Assembly: GCF_001544475.1 (NCBI RefSeq)
Contig: NZ_FCNW02000028.1
Span: 1 to 64,000 of the forward strand
Direction of reading: 5' to 3'
DNA length: 64,000 bases
Source: Caballeronia humi
GTDB taxonomy: Bacteria; Pseudomonadota; Gammaproteobacteria; Burkholderiales; Burkholderiaceae
The position numbers and the translations under genes are program-made. Positions 8,429 to 19,330 of the stretch are shown here, in pieces. Numbering within the stretch: the stretch's first letter is position 1; every line of letters begins with the position of its first letter. The notes under the pieces were generated by a model. The model ran no database searches, had not been told where the DNA came from, and worked only from the letters and a program-made list of their open reading frames with translations.

Positions 8429-9367
8429 CTACTTGTTCTGCTGCAGTTGCTGTTGTTGCTGCTTGATCTGCTGCTGACGCTGCTGTTCCTGCTGGGCCTC
8501 GAGCGCGCGCTGCTGCTGTTTCGCCGCAGCCTCTTTCTGGCGCGCTTCGACTTCCGCCTGGTGCAGCGCCGCCTGGCGCTGCTTTTCCTCGTAGCGCTGC
8601 GCCTTGTCATCGCGATCGCGCGCGTCCTGCGCGCCGCGGGCGCGCGCGTCGTCGAGCTGCTTCTGGTAGTCGGCCTGCTTTTTCTGGTACGCGGCGTCGT
8701 TCGCGGCGCGCTGCGGCGCCTCGGCATTGCGCTGCGCCGCCGCCAGTTCGTTCTGACGCTGCTTCTCGGCAAACGATGTCTCGTTCGCCTTCTCATTCGT
8801 GGCGCGCTGCGGCGCTTCCGCCTCGTATTGCGCGCGCTTGATCGCCGTCTGCTGGTCGCGTTCACTCGCGTGCTGGGCGCGTTGTTCGTCGTCGAGGGCG
8901 AGCTGTTGCTTTCGAATGTCCTGGCGCTCGAAGCGCATTTCGTCGCGCGCCTTGTTGAGACAGTGATTCACGAAAAACGTGCTATAGCAGTTGTGCTGCG
9001 CGACGCCATAGCGGTAGTTGTTTTCCTCGCTGCGCAGGCTCAGTACTTTCTGCCGTTGCGTAAACTCGTTCTCGACAGGCGCATCGACAGCTTCTCCAAG
9101 CGGCTTCGCGGTGACCGACGTGGTGGCATCGATCGGCTTGGGCGTTTGCGCCGAAACCGCCTGCGACGACATCGCCAGCATCGCCGATACAGCCAGCGCC
9201 ACAGCCCGCCACGGAGAACCGGAAAGCACGCGGGGAAACGAACCCGAAGACGAAGCGACGGCGGTTTTCGACGCGCTCGCGGGCGATGGGCTCGGCAGGA
9301 CGTGGATAAGGCGGGAGGTCGGCAACGTGATGGGCAAGCAGCTTGAACGATCCCGAAATTCTATCAC
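8429..9367 (-). CDS. Exported Gln/Ala-rich coiled-coil protein, function unknown
   Basis: Up to 312 residues. A hydrophobic stretch (WRAVALAVSAMLAM) followed by SSQAVSA|Q looks like a Sec signal peptide, placing the product in the periplasm or beyond. After it comes a short conserved-looking segment with two Cys (HNCYSTFFVNHC), then ~180 residues almost entirely charged or Gln/Ala, predicted as a long coiled coil, ending in a Gln-rich tail encoded by CAG/CAA-type triplets. The first codon of the open frame is GTG at 9367; the true start is uncertain and may lie up to 40 codons inside, closer to the signal peptide. I do not recognise the family. It is divergent from tex. Confidence 0.72.
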   Translation of the reverse strand: MIEFRDRSSCLPITLPTSRLIHVLPSPSPASASKTAVASSSGSFPRVLSGSPWRAVALAVSAMLAMSSQAVSAQTPKPIDATTSVTAKPLGEAVDAPVENEFTQRQKVLSLRSEENNYRYGVAQHNCYSTFFVNHCLNKARDEMRFERQDIRKQQLALDDEQRAQHASERDQQTAIKRAQYEAEAPQRATNEKANETSFAEKQRQNELAAAQRNAEAPQRAANDAAYQKKQADYQKQLDDARARGAQDARDRDDKAQRYEEKQRQAALHQAEVEARQKEAAAKQQQRALEAQQEQQRQQQIKQQQQQLQQNK

Positions 9368-9520
9368 CGCGCGCCGGAGCGCCCCGGCATTTATGGCAAA
9401 ATGCCCGGCTTCACCAACCCGGCCGACGTGCTCGCGCCCTCAATACCCGCGCGTTCCCGCGCGAGTCCGAAATGCGCGGCGCCCACGCCCTTGATGAGCC
9501 AGCAGGCAGTGCAGAAACCC

Positions 9521-11872
9521 ATGACGGAAACCGTAGCACTCAAGATCGTCCAGCGCATCGCCAGCGAGTTGACCGTAGAGCCGCGCCAGGTCGCCGCGGC
9601 CGTGCAACTCCTCGATGAAGGCTCAACCGTTCCGTTCATCGCCCGGTATCGCAAGGAAGTGACCGGCAATCTCGACGATACGCAACTGCGCAATCTCGAA
9701 GAACGGCTCCTGTATCTGCGCGAGCTCGAAGACCGCCGCGCATCGATCCTTTCCAGCATCGACGAGCAAGGCAAGCTCACCGACGAACTGCGTGCCGCTC
9801 TCGAAGGCGCCGACAGCAAGCAGGTCCTCGAAGACCTCTATCTTCCCTACAAGCCGAAGCGCCGCACGCGTGCGCAGATCGCCCGCGAAGCCGGGCTCGA
9901 ACCGCTCGCGCACGCGCTCCTCGCCGATCCAAAGCTCGATCCGCAAACCGAAGCCGCGAAGTTCGTCGATGCCGAAAAGGGTGTCGCGGATGTCAAAGCC
10001 GCGCTCGACGGCGCCCGCGACATCCTCTCCGAGCAATTCGGCGAGACGGCGGAAATCCTCGGCAGGCTGCGCGACTACCTGTTCAAGCAGGGCCGCGTGA
10101 TGTCGACGGTAGTCGATGGCAAACAGGGCGAGGAAGGCGAAAAGTTCCGCGATTACTACGAGTACAGCGAGACGATCCGCACCGTGCCGTCGCACCGCGC
10201 GCTCGCGCTCTTTCGCGGACGCAATGCCGGCGTGCTGATGGTGAAGCTGGGCTTGGGCGACGAACTCGACGCGCAAGTGCCGCATCCGGGCGAAGCGATG
10301 ATCGCGCATCATTTCGGCATCGCGAATCAGGGGCGTCCGGCCGACAAGTGGCTGTCCGACGTCTGCCGCTGGTGCTGGCGCGTGAAGGTGCAGCCGAGCA
10401 TCGAAAACGATCTGCTGACGCAGTTGCGCGAGGAAGCCGAAGCCGAGGCGATCCGCGTGTTCGCGCGCAACCTCAAGGACCTGCTGCTCGCGGCGCCCGC
10501 CGGCCCGAAAGCCGTGATCGGCCTCGATCCGGGGCTGCGCACGGGCGTGAAAGTCGCAGTGGTCGATCGGACGGGCAAGGTGCTCGCGACCGATACCATC
10601 TACCCGCACGAGCCGCGCCGCGACTGGGACGGCTCGCTCGCGAAGCTTGCGCGCGTCGCCGCGCAAACGCAGGCGGAACTGATCAGCATCGGTAACGGCA
10701 CGGCATCGCGCGAAACCGACAAGCTCGCGAGCGAACTCATCGCGAAGCATCCGGAGCTGAAGCTGCAGAAGATCGTGGTGTCGGAAGCGGGTGCATCGGT
10801 GTATTCGGCGTCCGAGCTAGCCGCGAAAGAGTTTCCAGACCTCGACGTCACGCTGCGCGGCGCCGTATCGATCGCGCGGCGTCTGCAGGACCCGCTCGCC
10901 GAGCTCGTCAAGATCGATCCGAAGGCGATCGGCGTCGGCCAGTATCAGCATGACGTGAACCAGCGCGAACTCGCGCGCTCGCTCGATGCGGTCGTCGAGG
11001 ATTGCGTGAACGCGGTCGGCGTCGATGCGAATACGGCGTCGGTCGCCCTGCTCGCCCGTGTGTCTGGGCTCAACGCGACGCTCGCGCGCAATATCGTCGA
11101 GTTTCGCGACGCGAACGGGCCGTTCCCGTCGCGCGAGCATCTGAAAAAAGTGCCGCGTCTCGGCGATAAAACGTTCGAGCAGGCCGCCGGCTTCTTGCGC
11201 ATCAACAACGGCAGCAATCCGCTCGATCGCTCGTCGGTGCACCCTGAGGCGTATCCGGTCGTCAAGCGTATTCTCGCGAAGATCAACAAGCACGTCGGCG
11301 ACGTGCTCGGCAAGCGCGAGGCGCTCTCGGGCCTGTCGCCGGCGGAATTCGTCGACGATCGCTTCGGTCTTCCGACCGTGCGCGACATTCTCTCCGAGCT
11401 CGAAAAGCCGGGCCGCGATCCGCGTCCCGAATTCAAGACGGCGACGTTCCGCGAAGGCGTCGAGAAGATCTCGGACCTCACGCCGGGCATGGTGCTGGAA
11501 GGCGTCGTGACGAACGTGGCGGCGTTCGGCGCATTCGTCGATATCGGCGTGCATCAGGACGGGCTCGTGCACGTCTCGGCGATGTCGACCAAGTTCATCA
11601 AGGACCCGCACGAAGTCGTGAAAGCGGGGCAAATCGTGAAGGTCAAGGTGGTGGAGACCGACGTGAAACGCCAGCGTATCGCGCTGACGATGCGTCTCGA
11701 CGACGATTTCGCCGCTGCGGGCACGGCCGGCGGCGCGGCGGGTGGCTCGCAGCGCGGCGGCGCTCAGGACAAGCGTGGCGGCGGCAGCAATCGCGACGTG
11801 CGCGGCAACGGCCGTCGCGAGCCAGAGGCGTCCAGTGCGATGGCGGCGGCTTTCGCGAAACTGAAGCGATAG
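9521..11872 (+). CDS. tex: Transcription accessory protein Tex
   Basis: 783-residue RNA-binding factor affecting transcription and RNA metabolism in the cytosol. The domains are in standard order: N-terminal helical Tex domain (LLDEGSTVPFIARYRKEVTG), YqgF/RNase H-like domain (VIGLDPGLRTGVKVAVVD, ~residue 340), helix-hairpin-helix repeats (SGLNATLARNIVEFRDANG) and a C-terminal S1 domain (GVVTNVAAFGAFVDIGVHQDG). A Gly/Arg-rich tail follows. The frame is open from 9401 and an ATG also occurs at 9494, but the family N-terminus MTETVALKIVQRIA begins at 9521. It ends in a perfect 16-bp terminator hairpin. Confidence 0.95.
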   Translation: MTETVALKIVQRIASELTVEPRQVAAAVQLLDEGSTVPFIARYRKEVTGNLDDTQLRNLEERLLYLRELEDRRASILSSIDEQGKLTDELRAALEGADSKQVLEDLYLPYKPKRRTRAQIAREAGLEPLAHALLADPKLDPQTEAAKFVDAEKGVADVKAALDGARDILSEQFGETAEILGRLRDYLFKQGRVMSTVVDGKQGEEGEKFRDYYEYSETIRTVPSHRALALFRGRNAGVLMVKLGLGDELDAQVPHPGEAMIAHHFGIANQGRPADKWLSDVCRWCWRVKVQPSIENDLLTQLREEAEAEAIRVFARNLKDLLLAAPAGPKAVIGLDPGLRTGVKVAVVDRTGKVLATDTIYPHEPRRDWDGSLAKLARVAAQTQAELISIGNGTASRETDKLASELIAKHPELKLQKIVVSEAGASVYSASELAAKEFPDLDVTLRGAVSIARRLQDPLAELVKIDPKAIGVGQYQHDVNQRELARSLDAVVEDCVNAVGVDANTASVALLARVSGLNATLARNIVEFRDANGPFPSREHLKKVPRLGDKTFEQAAGFLRINNGSNPLDRSSVHPEAYPVVKRILAKINKHVGDVLGKREALSGLSPAEFVDDRFGLPTVRDILSELEKPGRDPRPEFKTATFREGVEKISDLTPGMVLEGVVTNVAAFGAFVDIGVHQDGLVHVSAMSTKFIKDPHEVVKAGQIVKVKVVETDVKRQRIALTMRLDDDFAAAGTAGGAAGGSQRGGAQDKRGGGSNRDVRGNGRREPEASSAMAAAFAKLKR

Positions 11873-11894
11873 CGCGACGCGCTTCGGGCAAGAC

Positions 11895-11930
11895 AAAAGG
11901 CCGTTCCAGTGCAACTGGAACGGCCTTTTG
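11895..11930. terminator. Bidirectional terminator between tex and rnfH
   Basis: AAAAGGCCGTTCCAGT (11895-11910) is perfectly complementary to ACTGGAACGGCCTTTT (11914-11929), a 16-bp stem with a 3-base loop. It is flanked by A and T runs and serves both converging genes. Confidence 0.92.
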
Positions 11931-11938
11931 TCATTGAT

Positions 11939-12268
11939 CTACCGCGAATCCTTGTTCTGCCACTTCCTGCCCTCGATCGACCCTGCCCTGCGAGTCTTCT
12001 CGACGCGCCGCTGACGCGCCGTCTTCGGATCGACCTTCAGCGGCCGGTAAATCTCTACACGATCGCGATCTGCAAGCACTGCGTCGAGCGGACTGATCTT
12101 GCCGTACACGCCCACTTTCTGCGCATCGACATCGATTTCCGGATGGCGCTGCAAAACACCGCTTGCATCGATGGCCTGCCGCACCGTCGCGCCTTCCGGC
12201 AGATCGAGCGTCGCGAGAAAACTGCGCCCGTCCGGCAAGCCGTAACACACATCGATCCGCATGCTCAC
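11939..12268 (-). CDS. rnfH: RnfH family protein (RatB, UPF0125)
   Basis: Small beta-grasp (ubiquitin-like) protein of about 109 residues. The family motif GATVRQAIDASGVLQRHPEIDV and the segment VGVYGKISPLDAVLADRDRVEIYRPL are clear; the tail is basic. In E. coli the corresponding gene forms the ratA-ratB pair, and family members lie near rnf or ratA. The GTG at 12268 overlaps the ratA stop (GTGA), arguing for that start; an ATG is available two codons later at 12262. Its molecular role is not established. Confidence 0.88.
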   Translation of the reverse strand: MSMRIDVCYGLPDGRSFLATLDLPEGATVRQAIDASGVLQRHPEIDVDAQKVGVYGKISPLDAVLADRDRVEIYRPLKVDPKTARQRRVEKTRRAGSIEGRKWQNKDSR

Positions 12269-12702
12269 GCCTTCCCGTACTTCTGGTCCGCGCGCTTGAC
12301 GAACGAATCGACGAACGTGTTCGCGATATGGCTGAACACCGGCCCGATGAGCTTTTCCAGGATGATGTTGGAAAATTCGTAATGCAGCGCAAATTCGATC
12401 TTGCAGGCATCGGCCCGAAGCGGCGTGAAGCGCCAATAGCCGGTGAACTTCTTGAAAGGACCGTCCATGAACTCCATATCGATACTGGTCGGCCGTTTTT
12501 GCGTGTTGCGCGTCGCGAAGTGCTGCTTGATACCCTTGAAGCTGATGTCGATCTTGGCTTCCATGCCGGTTTCGTCCTGGCGTCGAATCTCTACGCCGCC
12601 GCACCACGGCAGGAAATTGGGGTAGTCGGCGACGTCGGTGACGAGGTCGAACATCTGCTCCGCCGAATGGCGGATCAACACGGTTTTCTGAACATCTGCC
12701 AT
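12265..12702 (-). CDS. ratA: RatA / COQ10-like START-domain protein
   Basis: 145-residue polyketide-cyclase/START-fold protein. In E. coli RatA was reported to block 70S ribosome assembly; its mitochondrial relative Coq10 binds ubiquinone, so two roles are possible. Typical segments are LIRHSAEQMFDLVTDVADYPNFLPWC and the C-terminal GPVFSHIANTFVDSFVKRA. The ATG at 12702 (MADVQKTVLI) is the only ATG at the family N-terminus. The gene overlaps rnfH by 4 bases and is divergent from smpB, the common ratA/smpB arrangement. Confidence 0.9.
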   Translation of the reverse strand: MADVQKTVLIRHSAEQMFDLVTDVADYPNFLPWCGGVEIRRQDETGMEAKIDISFKGIKQHFATRNTQKRPTSIDMEFMDGPFKKFTGYWRFTPLRADACKIEFALHYEFSNIILEKLIGPVFSHIANTFVDSFVKRADQKYGKA

Positions 12703-12836
12703 AAAGGGCGCAACATGTGGCAAGAGTGGGAAGCTTCGCGGCCGCTTCTTCAGACCTTATCGGGCGGGCCCATGAGCCCCGTACGACGCCGCGCTGCTAA
12801 AATCAGGATTTTAAACGAGTTGGGCACTTTCCATTC

Positions 12837-13286
12837 ATGAGCATCATAGACAACAGAAAAGCCTTCTTCGATTATTTCATCGAAGACCGCTATGAGGCCG
12901 GGCTCGTGCTCGAAGGGTGGGAAGTCAAGGCCATCCGGGCCGGGCGCACGCAGATCAAGGAAGGTTACGTCATGATCCGCGACGGCGCGCTGTATCTGAT
13001 CGGCGCGCACATCAGCCCGCTGCCGGAAGCGTCGACACACATCAACCCCGATCCAGTGCGCACGCGCAAGCTCCTGCTGCACGCGGAAGAGATCTCGAAG
13101 CTCATCAGCAAGGTCGAGCAGCGCGGCCACACGCTCGTGCCGCTCAATCTTCATTACAAAGGCGGCCGCGTGAAATGCGAGATCGGTCTCGCCAAGGGCA
13201 AGAAGATGCACGACAAGCGCGAAACCGAAAAAAAGCGCGACTGGGAACGCGAAAAGGCGCGCATCATGCGCGGCGCGACGAAGTAA
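12837..13286 (+). CDS. smpB: SsrA-binding protein SmpB
   Basis: 149-residue partner of tmRNA in rescue of stalled ribosomes. The conserved regions are NRKAFFDYFIEDRYEAGLVL, GWEVKAIRAGRTQIKEGYV, and the basic tail KKMHDKRETEKKRDWEREKARIM cut short here to its motif KRDWE. A TAAAAT at 12798-12803 is a candidate -10 box, without a clear -35. It is divergent from ratA and ends in a 15-bp hairpin shared with the SPFH gene. Confidence 0.96.
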   Translation: MSIIDNRKAFFDYFIEDRYEAGLVLEGWEVKAIRAGRTQIKEGYVMIRDGALYLIGAHISPLPEASTHINPDPVRTRKLLLHAEEISKLISKVEQRGHTLVPLNLHYKGGRVKCEIGLAKGKKMHDKRETEKKRDWEREKARIMRGATK

Positions 13287-13305
13287 CCATTGCGTTGACA
13301 ATGGA

Positions 13306-13345
13306 AACGGGGCGTTGACTGCTTGAGTCAACGCCCCGTTGTCTT
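13306..13345. terminator. Terminator hairpin after smpB
   Basis: AACGGGGCGTTGACT (13306-13320) pairs perfectly with AGTCAACGCCCCGTT (13326-13340), followed by GTCTTTT. It lies between the converging smpB and SPFH genes. Confidence 0.8.
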
Positions 13346-13356
13346 TTGAAGCTTCT

Positions 13357-14292
13357 TCAGCTCTTGCGGATGACGCCGCCGCCGTCGCCTTTCACGATCG
13401 CCAGCGCCGACGCGATCATCGACCCCATGTCCGACAGATTGCCCGGCACGATCAGCGTGTTGCCCTGTTTCGCGATGTTGCCAAACGCGCCGACATACTG
13501 CTCCGCGATCTTCAGGTTCACCGCCTCCATCCCACCGCCGCTCTGGATCGCCGCGCCGACCTTCGCGATCGCCTGCGCGTTCGCCTCGGCAACAGCCAGA
13601 ATCGCCGACGCCTGCCCTTGCGCCTGATTGATCGCCGCCTGCCGCTCGCCTTCCGACTTGTGGATCGCCGCCTCGCGCGCGCCCCACGCGAGGTTGATCT
13701 GCTCCTGCTTGCGCCCTTCCGATGCCGCGATCACCGCGCGTTTTTCACGCTCGGCGGTGATCTGCGCCTGCATCGCGTGGAGGATTTCCTTCGGCGGCGT
13801 CAGATCCTTGATTTCGTAGCGCAGCACCTTCACGCCCCAGTTCGACGCCGCTTCGTCGAGCGCCGTCACAATGCTGTGGTTGATGTAGTCGCGTTCCTCG
13901 AAGGTCTTGTCGAGTTCGAGCTTGCCGATCACCGAGCGCAGCGTGGTCTGCGACAACTGCGTGATCGCGTAGACGAAATTGCTCGATCCATACGACGCCT
14001 TCATCGCATCGGTGACCTGGAAGTAAAGCACGCCATCGACCTGCAACTGCGTGTTGTCTCGCGTGATACAGACCTGGCTCGGCACTTCGAGCGGAATCTC
14101 CTTGAGCACATGCTTGTAGGCCACGCGATCGATGAACGGCAGCACGATCGTGAGACCGGGCGTGAGCGTCGTGTGATAGCGGCCGAGCCGCTCAAGCACC
14201 CACGCGTGCTGCTGCGGCACGATCTTGATAATCTGCGCGGCGATCACGATCACGATCACCAGCAGGATGGCCCCGACTATAGTTACATCCAT
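13357..14292 (-). CDS. SPFH/Band 7 membrane protein (paraslipin/QmcA-like)
   Basis: 311 residues. One N-terminal transmembrane helix (VGAILLVIVIVIAAQII) is followed by a Band 7 domain (GRYHTTLTPGLTIVLPFIDRV ... QLQVDGVLYFQVTDA) and a charged Ala/Glu/Gln helical stretch (EREKRAVIAASEGRKQ), ending in a SPFH2-type tail. Such proteins oligomerise at the inner membrane and act with an NfeD partner in membrane-domain or quality-control functions. The nfeD gene lies directly upstream with an 18-base gap, so they form an operon. Confidence 0.9.
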   Translation of the reverse strand: MDVTIVGAILLVIVIVIAAQIIKIVPQQHAWVLERLGRYHTTLTPGLTIVLPFIDRVAYKHVLKEIPLEVPSQVCITRDNTQLQVDGVLYFQVTDAMKASYGSSNFVYAITQLSQTTLRSVIGKLELDKTFEERDYINHSIVTALDEAASNWGVKVLRYEIKDLTPPKEILHAMQAQITAEREKRAVIAASEGRKQEQINLAWGAREAAIHKSEGERQAAINQAQGQASAILAVAEANAQAIAKVGAAIQSGGGMEAVNLKIAEQYVGAFGNIAKQGNTLIVPGNLSDMGSMIASALAIVKGDGGGVIRKS

Positions 14293-14310
14293 TTCTTCAC
14301 TCCTTTGTTA

Positions 14311-14739
14311 TCAACGCTTCGCCGTCACGACGAGCCGATTGCCCTGCATCGCCATGATCTGGTACCAGCGCGCGCCTTCCGTTTCGCCGGGCGCGAGTTC
14401 GACGTCCCACTCCGCCCCGCGATACATCGCGCGCGCATGGCCCTCGTGCCATTCATTCACCTGCAGCGTCTCGCCGATGTCGAGGTTCACGCCCGCGTCG
14501 CGCGAGGCGTCGCGCCGCTTCCAGCTACCAAAGCGCGAGCGCCTGAGCACGATGACCGCGACGAGCGCCACCAGTGCAGCCACCGCCAGTTCGATGGCGA
14601 GCGACGCGCCCGCCCAATGCGCCAGCCCGCCCGCGATGAAACCGAGCGCGATCATCAGCAAGTAGAACGTGCCCGTGATCAACTCCATCACCACGAGCGC
14701 GCCGGCTGCGATCCACCAGAAAAGTCCGCTTGCGGCCAT
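14311..14739 (-). CDS. NfeD family membrane protein
   Basis: 142 residues: two or three hydrophobic segments in the first 80 residues (LFWWIAAGALVVMELITG; LLMIALGFIAGGLAHW; LAIELAVAALVALVAVIVL) and a C-terminal OB-fold (IGETLQVNEWHEGHARAMYRG-EWDVEL). GGAG six bases before the ATG at 14739 sets the start. Partner of the SPFH protein encoded next. The short NfeD form lacks the N-terminal ClpP-like protease domain. Confidence 0.88.
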   Translation of the reverse strand: MAASGLFWWIAAGALVVMELITGTFYLLMIALGFIAGGLAHWAGASLAIELAVAALVALVAVIVLRRSRFGSWKRRDASRDAGVNLDIGETLQVNEWHEGHARAMYRGAEWDVELAPGETEGARWYQIMAMQGNRLVVTAKR

Positions 14740-14756
14740 GTCAGTCTCCAAACGAA

Positions 14757-14782
14757 AACACCCCGGAATATCCGGGGTGTTT
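14757..14782 (-). terminator. Intrinsic terminator after ppsA
   Basis: AAACACCCCGGA and TCCGGGGTGTTT form a 12-bp stem around ATA. Read leftward it ends with TTTT just before the nfeD start, separating ppsA from the nfeD-SPFH operon. The nfeD promoter must then lie inside or very near this hairpin, or transcription reads through. Confidence 0.8.
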
Positions 14783-14837
14783 ATAGCACGGCAACCGTCT
14801 CAAAAAAGCTATCGAAAGGCCGCCATGTGATGCCTGC

Positions 14838-17255
<2,418 letters not shown>

Positions 17256-17709
17256 ACAAGCCCCTAAGGTGGATGGAATTCACGATCATGCAAGTGGGCT
17301 CTCATGCGGCGGCGCTCATTGAAAGCGCGTGCCGCATCTTGCACAACCTGTTTGATGAGCTATCGCAAAATAGTCCGGCGCGAATAAAAATGCCCGGCGA
17401 AAGACGCGCGAATTCGGCCAGAATATGCTCGAATCGAGGACAATTTGCAGGAAAACTGCGCGAATCCCGGTAAAATCGACGAGATTCGTTATCAAATTGT
17501 TCGCAATTGCTTATCAAACAGGTTGCCGCTATTCTACCGTGCTGGCTCTCGAAAATGTTTCGGCGGCGCCTTTTGTACCGCGAAATCGGCGTCTTCATGG
17601 CCTGTACGGTGCGCCGGCGCACACCGGTCATTTGCCGACCTTTTAGTCCGCACTCAACGGCCAGCACATTGATTTGAGCGCGCCCGCCCACTCTCGTTCC
17701 TTTTTTCCG
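17256..17709. promoter_or_regulatory. Divergent control region between ppsA and ppsR
   Basis: 454 bases without a gene. For ppsR a candidate promoter is TTGCTT (17507-17512), 17 bases, TATTCT (17530-17535). No comparably good promoter was found for ppsA on the other strand. The segment 17380-17520 is more AT-rich than its surroundings. Open frames here lack recognisable content. Confidence 0.45.
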
Positions 17710-18528
17710 ATGCCGCCATCCGTATTCATCGTTTCCGACGGTACCGGGATCACTGCCGAAACCTTCGCGCACTCGATCCTCTCCCAGTTCGATCAGAAAT
17801 TCCGGCTCGTGCGCGTGCCGTTCGTCGATTCGAGCGACAAGGCGCATGCGACGGTCGCGAAGATCAACGAGGCGGTGTCGCTGGACGGGCGGCGTCCGAT
17901 CGTCTTCACGACGCTGGTCAACAGCCAGTCGAACGAGATCGTGAAGGCGTCGAATGCGCTCGTGCTCGACATGTTCCAGACGTTCATCGAGCCGCTGGAA
18001 CACGAACTGGACATCAAATCGACGCACGCGATGGGGCGCGTGCACCAGAACGCTGATACTGAGGAATACAAGAATCGCATCGAGGCGATCAATTTTTCGC
18101 TCGCCCACGATGACGGCCAGTCGAACCGCAACCTGACCGACGCCGACGTGATCTTGGTGGGCGTGTCGCGCAGCGGCAAGACGCCGACGAGCCTTTATCT
18201 CGCCATGCAATACGGCGTGAAAGCGGCGAACTACCCGCTGATTCCGGAAGATTTCGAGCGCGGCAAGCTGCCGACGCCGCTTCTGGATCATCGCGAGAAG
18301 ATGTTCGGTCTGTCGATCGATCCGCAGCGGCTTTCCGAAATCCGCAACGAGCGGCGACCGGGCAGCAAGTACGCGGCGCTGGAGAATTGCCGCTACGAGA
18401 TCAACGAAGCGGAAATGATGATGAAGCGCGAGGGGATCAAGTGGCTGTCCTCGACGCACAAGTCGATCGAGGAAATCGCGACCACCATCCTGCAGGAAAT
18501 CAAGCTTGAACGGCCGTCGTATTACTAG
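17710..18528 (+). CDS. ppsR: PEP synthase regulatory protein (bifunctional kinase/pyrophosphorylase)
   Basis: 272-residue DUF299 protein. It inactivates PEP synthase by ADP-dependent phosphorylation of the Thr near the catalytic His and reactivates it by phosphate-dependent removal. Visible features are the N-terminus FIVSDGTGITAETFAHSILSQF and the P-loop GVSRSGKT (151-158). The open frame extends to 17674, but the family starts at the ATG at 17710. It is convergent with the trmH-type gene, with only 9 bases between the stops and no hairpin. Confidence 0.95.
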   Translation: MPPSVFIVSDGTGITAETFAHSILSQFDQKFRLVRVPFVDSSDKAHATVAKINEAVSLDGRRPIVFTTLVNSQSNEIVKASNALVLDMFQTFIEPLEHELDIKSTHAMGRVHQNADTEEYKNRIEAINFSLAHDDGQSNRNLTDADVILVGVSRSGKTPTSLYLAMQYGVKAANYPLIPEDFERGKLPTPLLDHREKMFGLSIDPQRLSEIRNERRPGSKYAALENCRYEINEAEMMMKREGIKWLSSTHKSIEEIATTILQEIKLERPSYY

Positions 18529-18537
18529 AACGAGCGC

Positions 18538-19320
18538 CTATTTGCCGCGCTGCTGGCGGCATTGCTCGAAAAGACACACGGCGGCTGCGGCCGCCACATT
18601 CAACGATTCCATGCCGCCCGGCTGCGGAATCGTCACGCGAAGCGTCACGGCATCGCGCCACGCCTGCGACACCCCCGCCCCTTCATTGCCGAACACCCAC
18701 GCGAGCTGGCCCGACAGGTCGCAGTCGTAGAGCGCCTTCGCGCCGTGCGAATCGGTGATCGTGACCGGTGCGTCGAGCCGCGCGATCAAATCGGCGGGCT
18801 CGGCGTCCTCGAAGATGTTCAGCAGGAAATGCGCGCCCATCCCGGAGCGCAACACCTTCGACGACCACGCGTACGCCGTCCCCGGCGCGCAAAACACGTT
18901 CTGGACGCCCGCCGCCGCCGCACTGCGCAGGATCGAACCGACGTTGCCCGCGTCCTGCACGCCATCGAGCACGACGCAGGTCGTCGTGACGCGTTCCGGT
19001 ATCGGCGTCTCGATTTTCTCGACGAGCAGCAGCATTCCGACGCCGTGCACCACGCTCGAAAGCTGGCCGAAGAGCGCATCGGGCAGCGTGTGGACGCGCT
19101 TCTCTTCGATCCGCGCGACGATCGCCCGCGCCTCCTCGTGTGCGAGCGCGCCTTCGGTAACGATGCACGTTTCCGGCTGCCCGGCCGCATCGAGATACGC
19201 CGACGCGAGATGCAGCCCTTCGAGCAGCGCGTGGCCGCTGCGGCGCTGCTGCGCGGTCGAACCGGCGAGCGCCTTCAGGCGCTTGTAGAGCGGATTGTCC
19301 CGCGAGGTGATGGCTTTCAC
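18538..19320 (-). CDS. TrmH-family (SpoU) RNA 2'-O-methyltransferase
   Basis: 260-residue SPOUT enzyme using S-adenosylmethionine to methylate ribose in rRNA or tRNA. An N-terminal substrate-binding domain (SRDNPLYKRLKALAGS) precedes the knotted domain with motif 1 LDGVQDAGNVGSILRSA, motif 2 WVFGNEGAGVSQAW and motif 3 IPQPGGMESLNVAAAAAV. The exact RNA target cannot be read from the sequence. It is the last gene of the leftward run, 10 bases after rnhB. Confidence 0.9.
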   Translation of the reverse strand: MKAITSRDNPLYKRLKALAGSTAQQRRSGHALLEGLHLASAYLDAAGQPETCIVTEGALAHEEARAIVARIEEKRVHTLPDALFGQLSSVVHGVGMLLLVEKIETPIPERVTTTCVVLDGVQDAGNVGSILRSAAAAGVQNVFCAPGTAYAWSSKVLRSGMGAHFLLNIFEDAEPADLIARLDAPVTITDSHGAKALYDCDLSGQLAWVFGNEGAGVSQAWRDAVTLRVTIPQPGGMESLNVAAAAAVCLFEQCRQQRGK

Positions 19321-19330
19321 GTTTGGAGAG

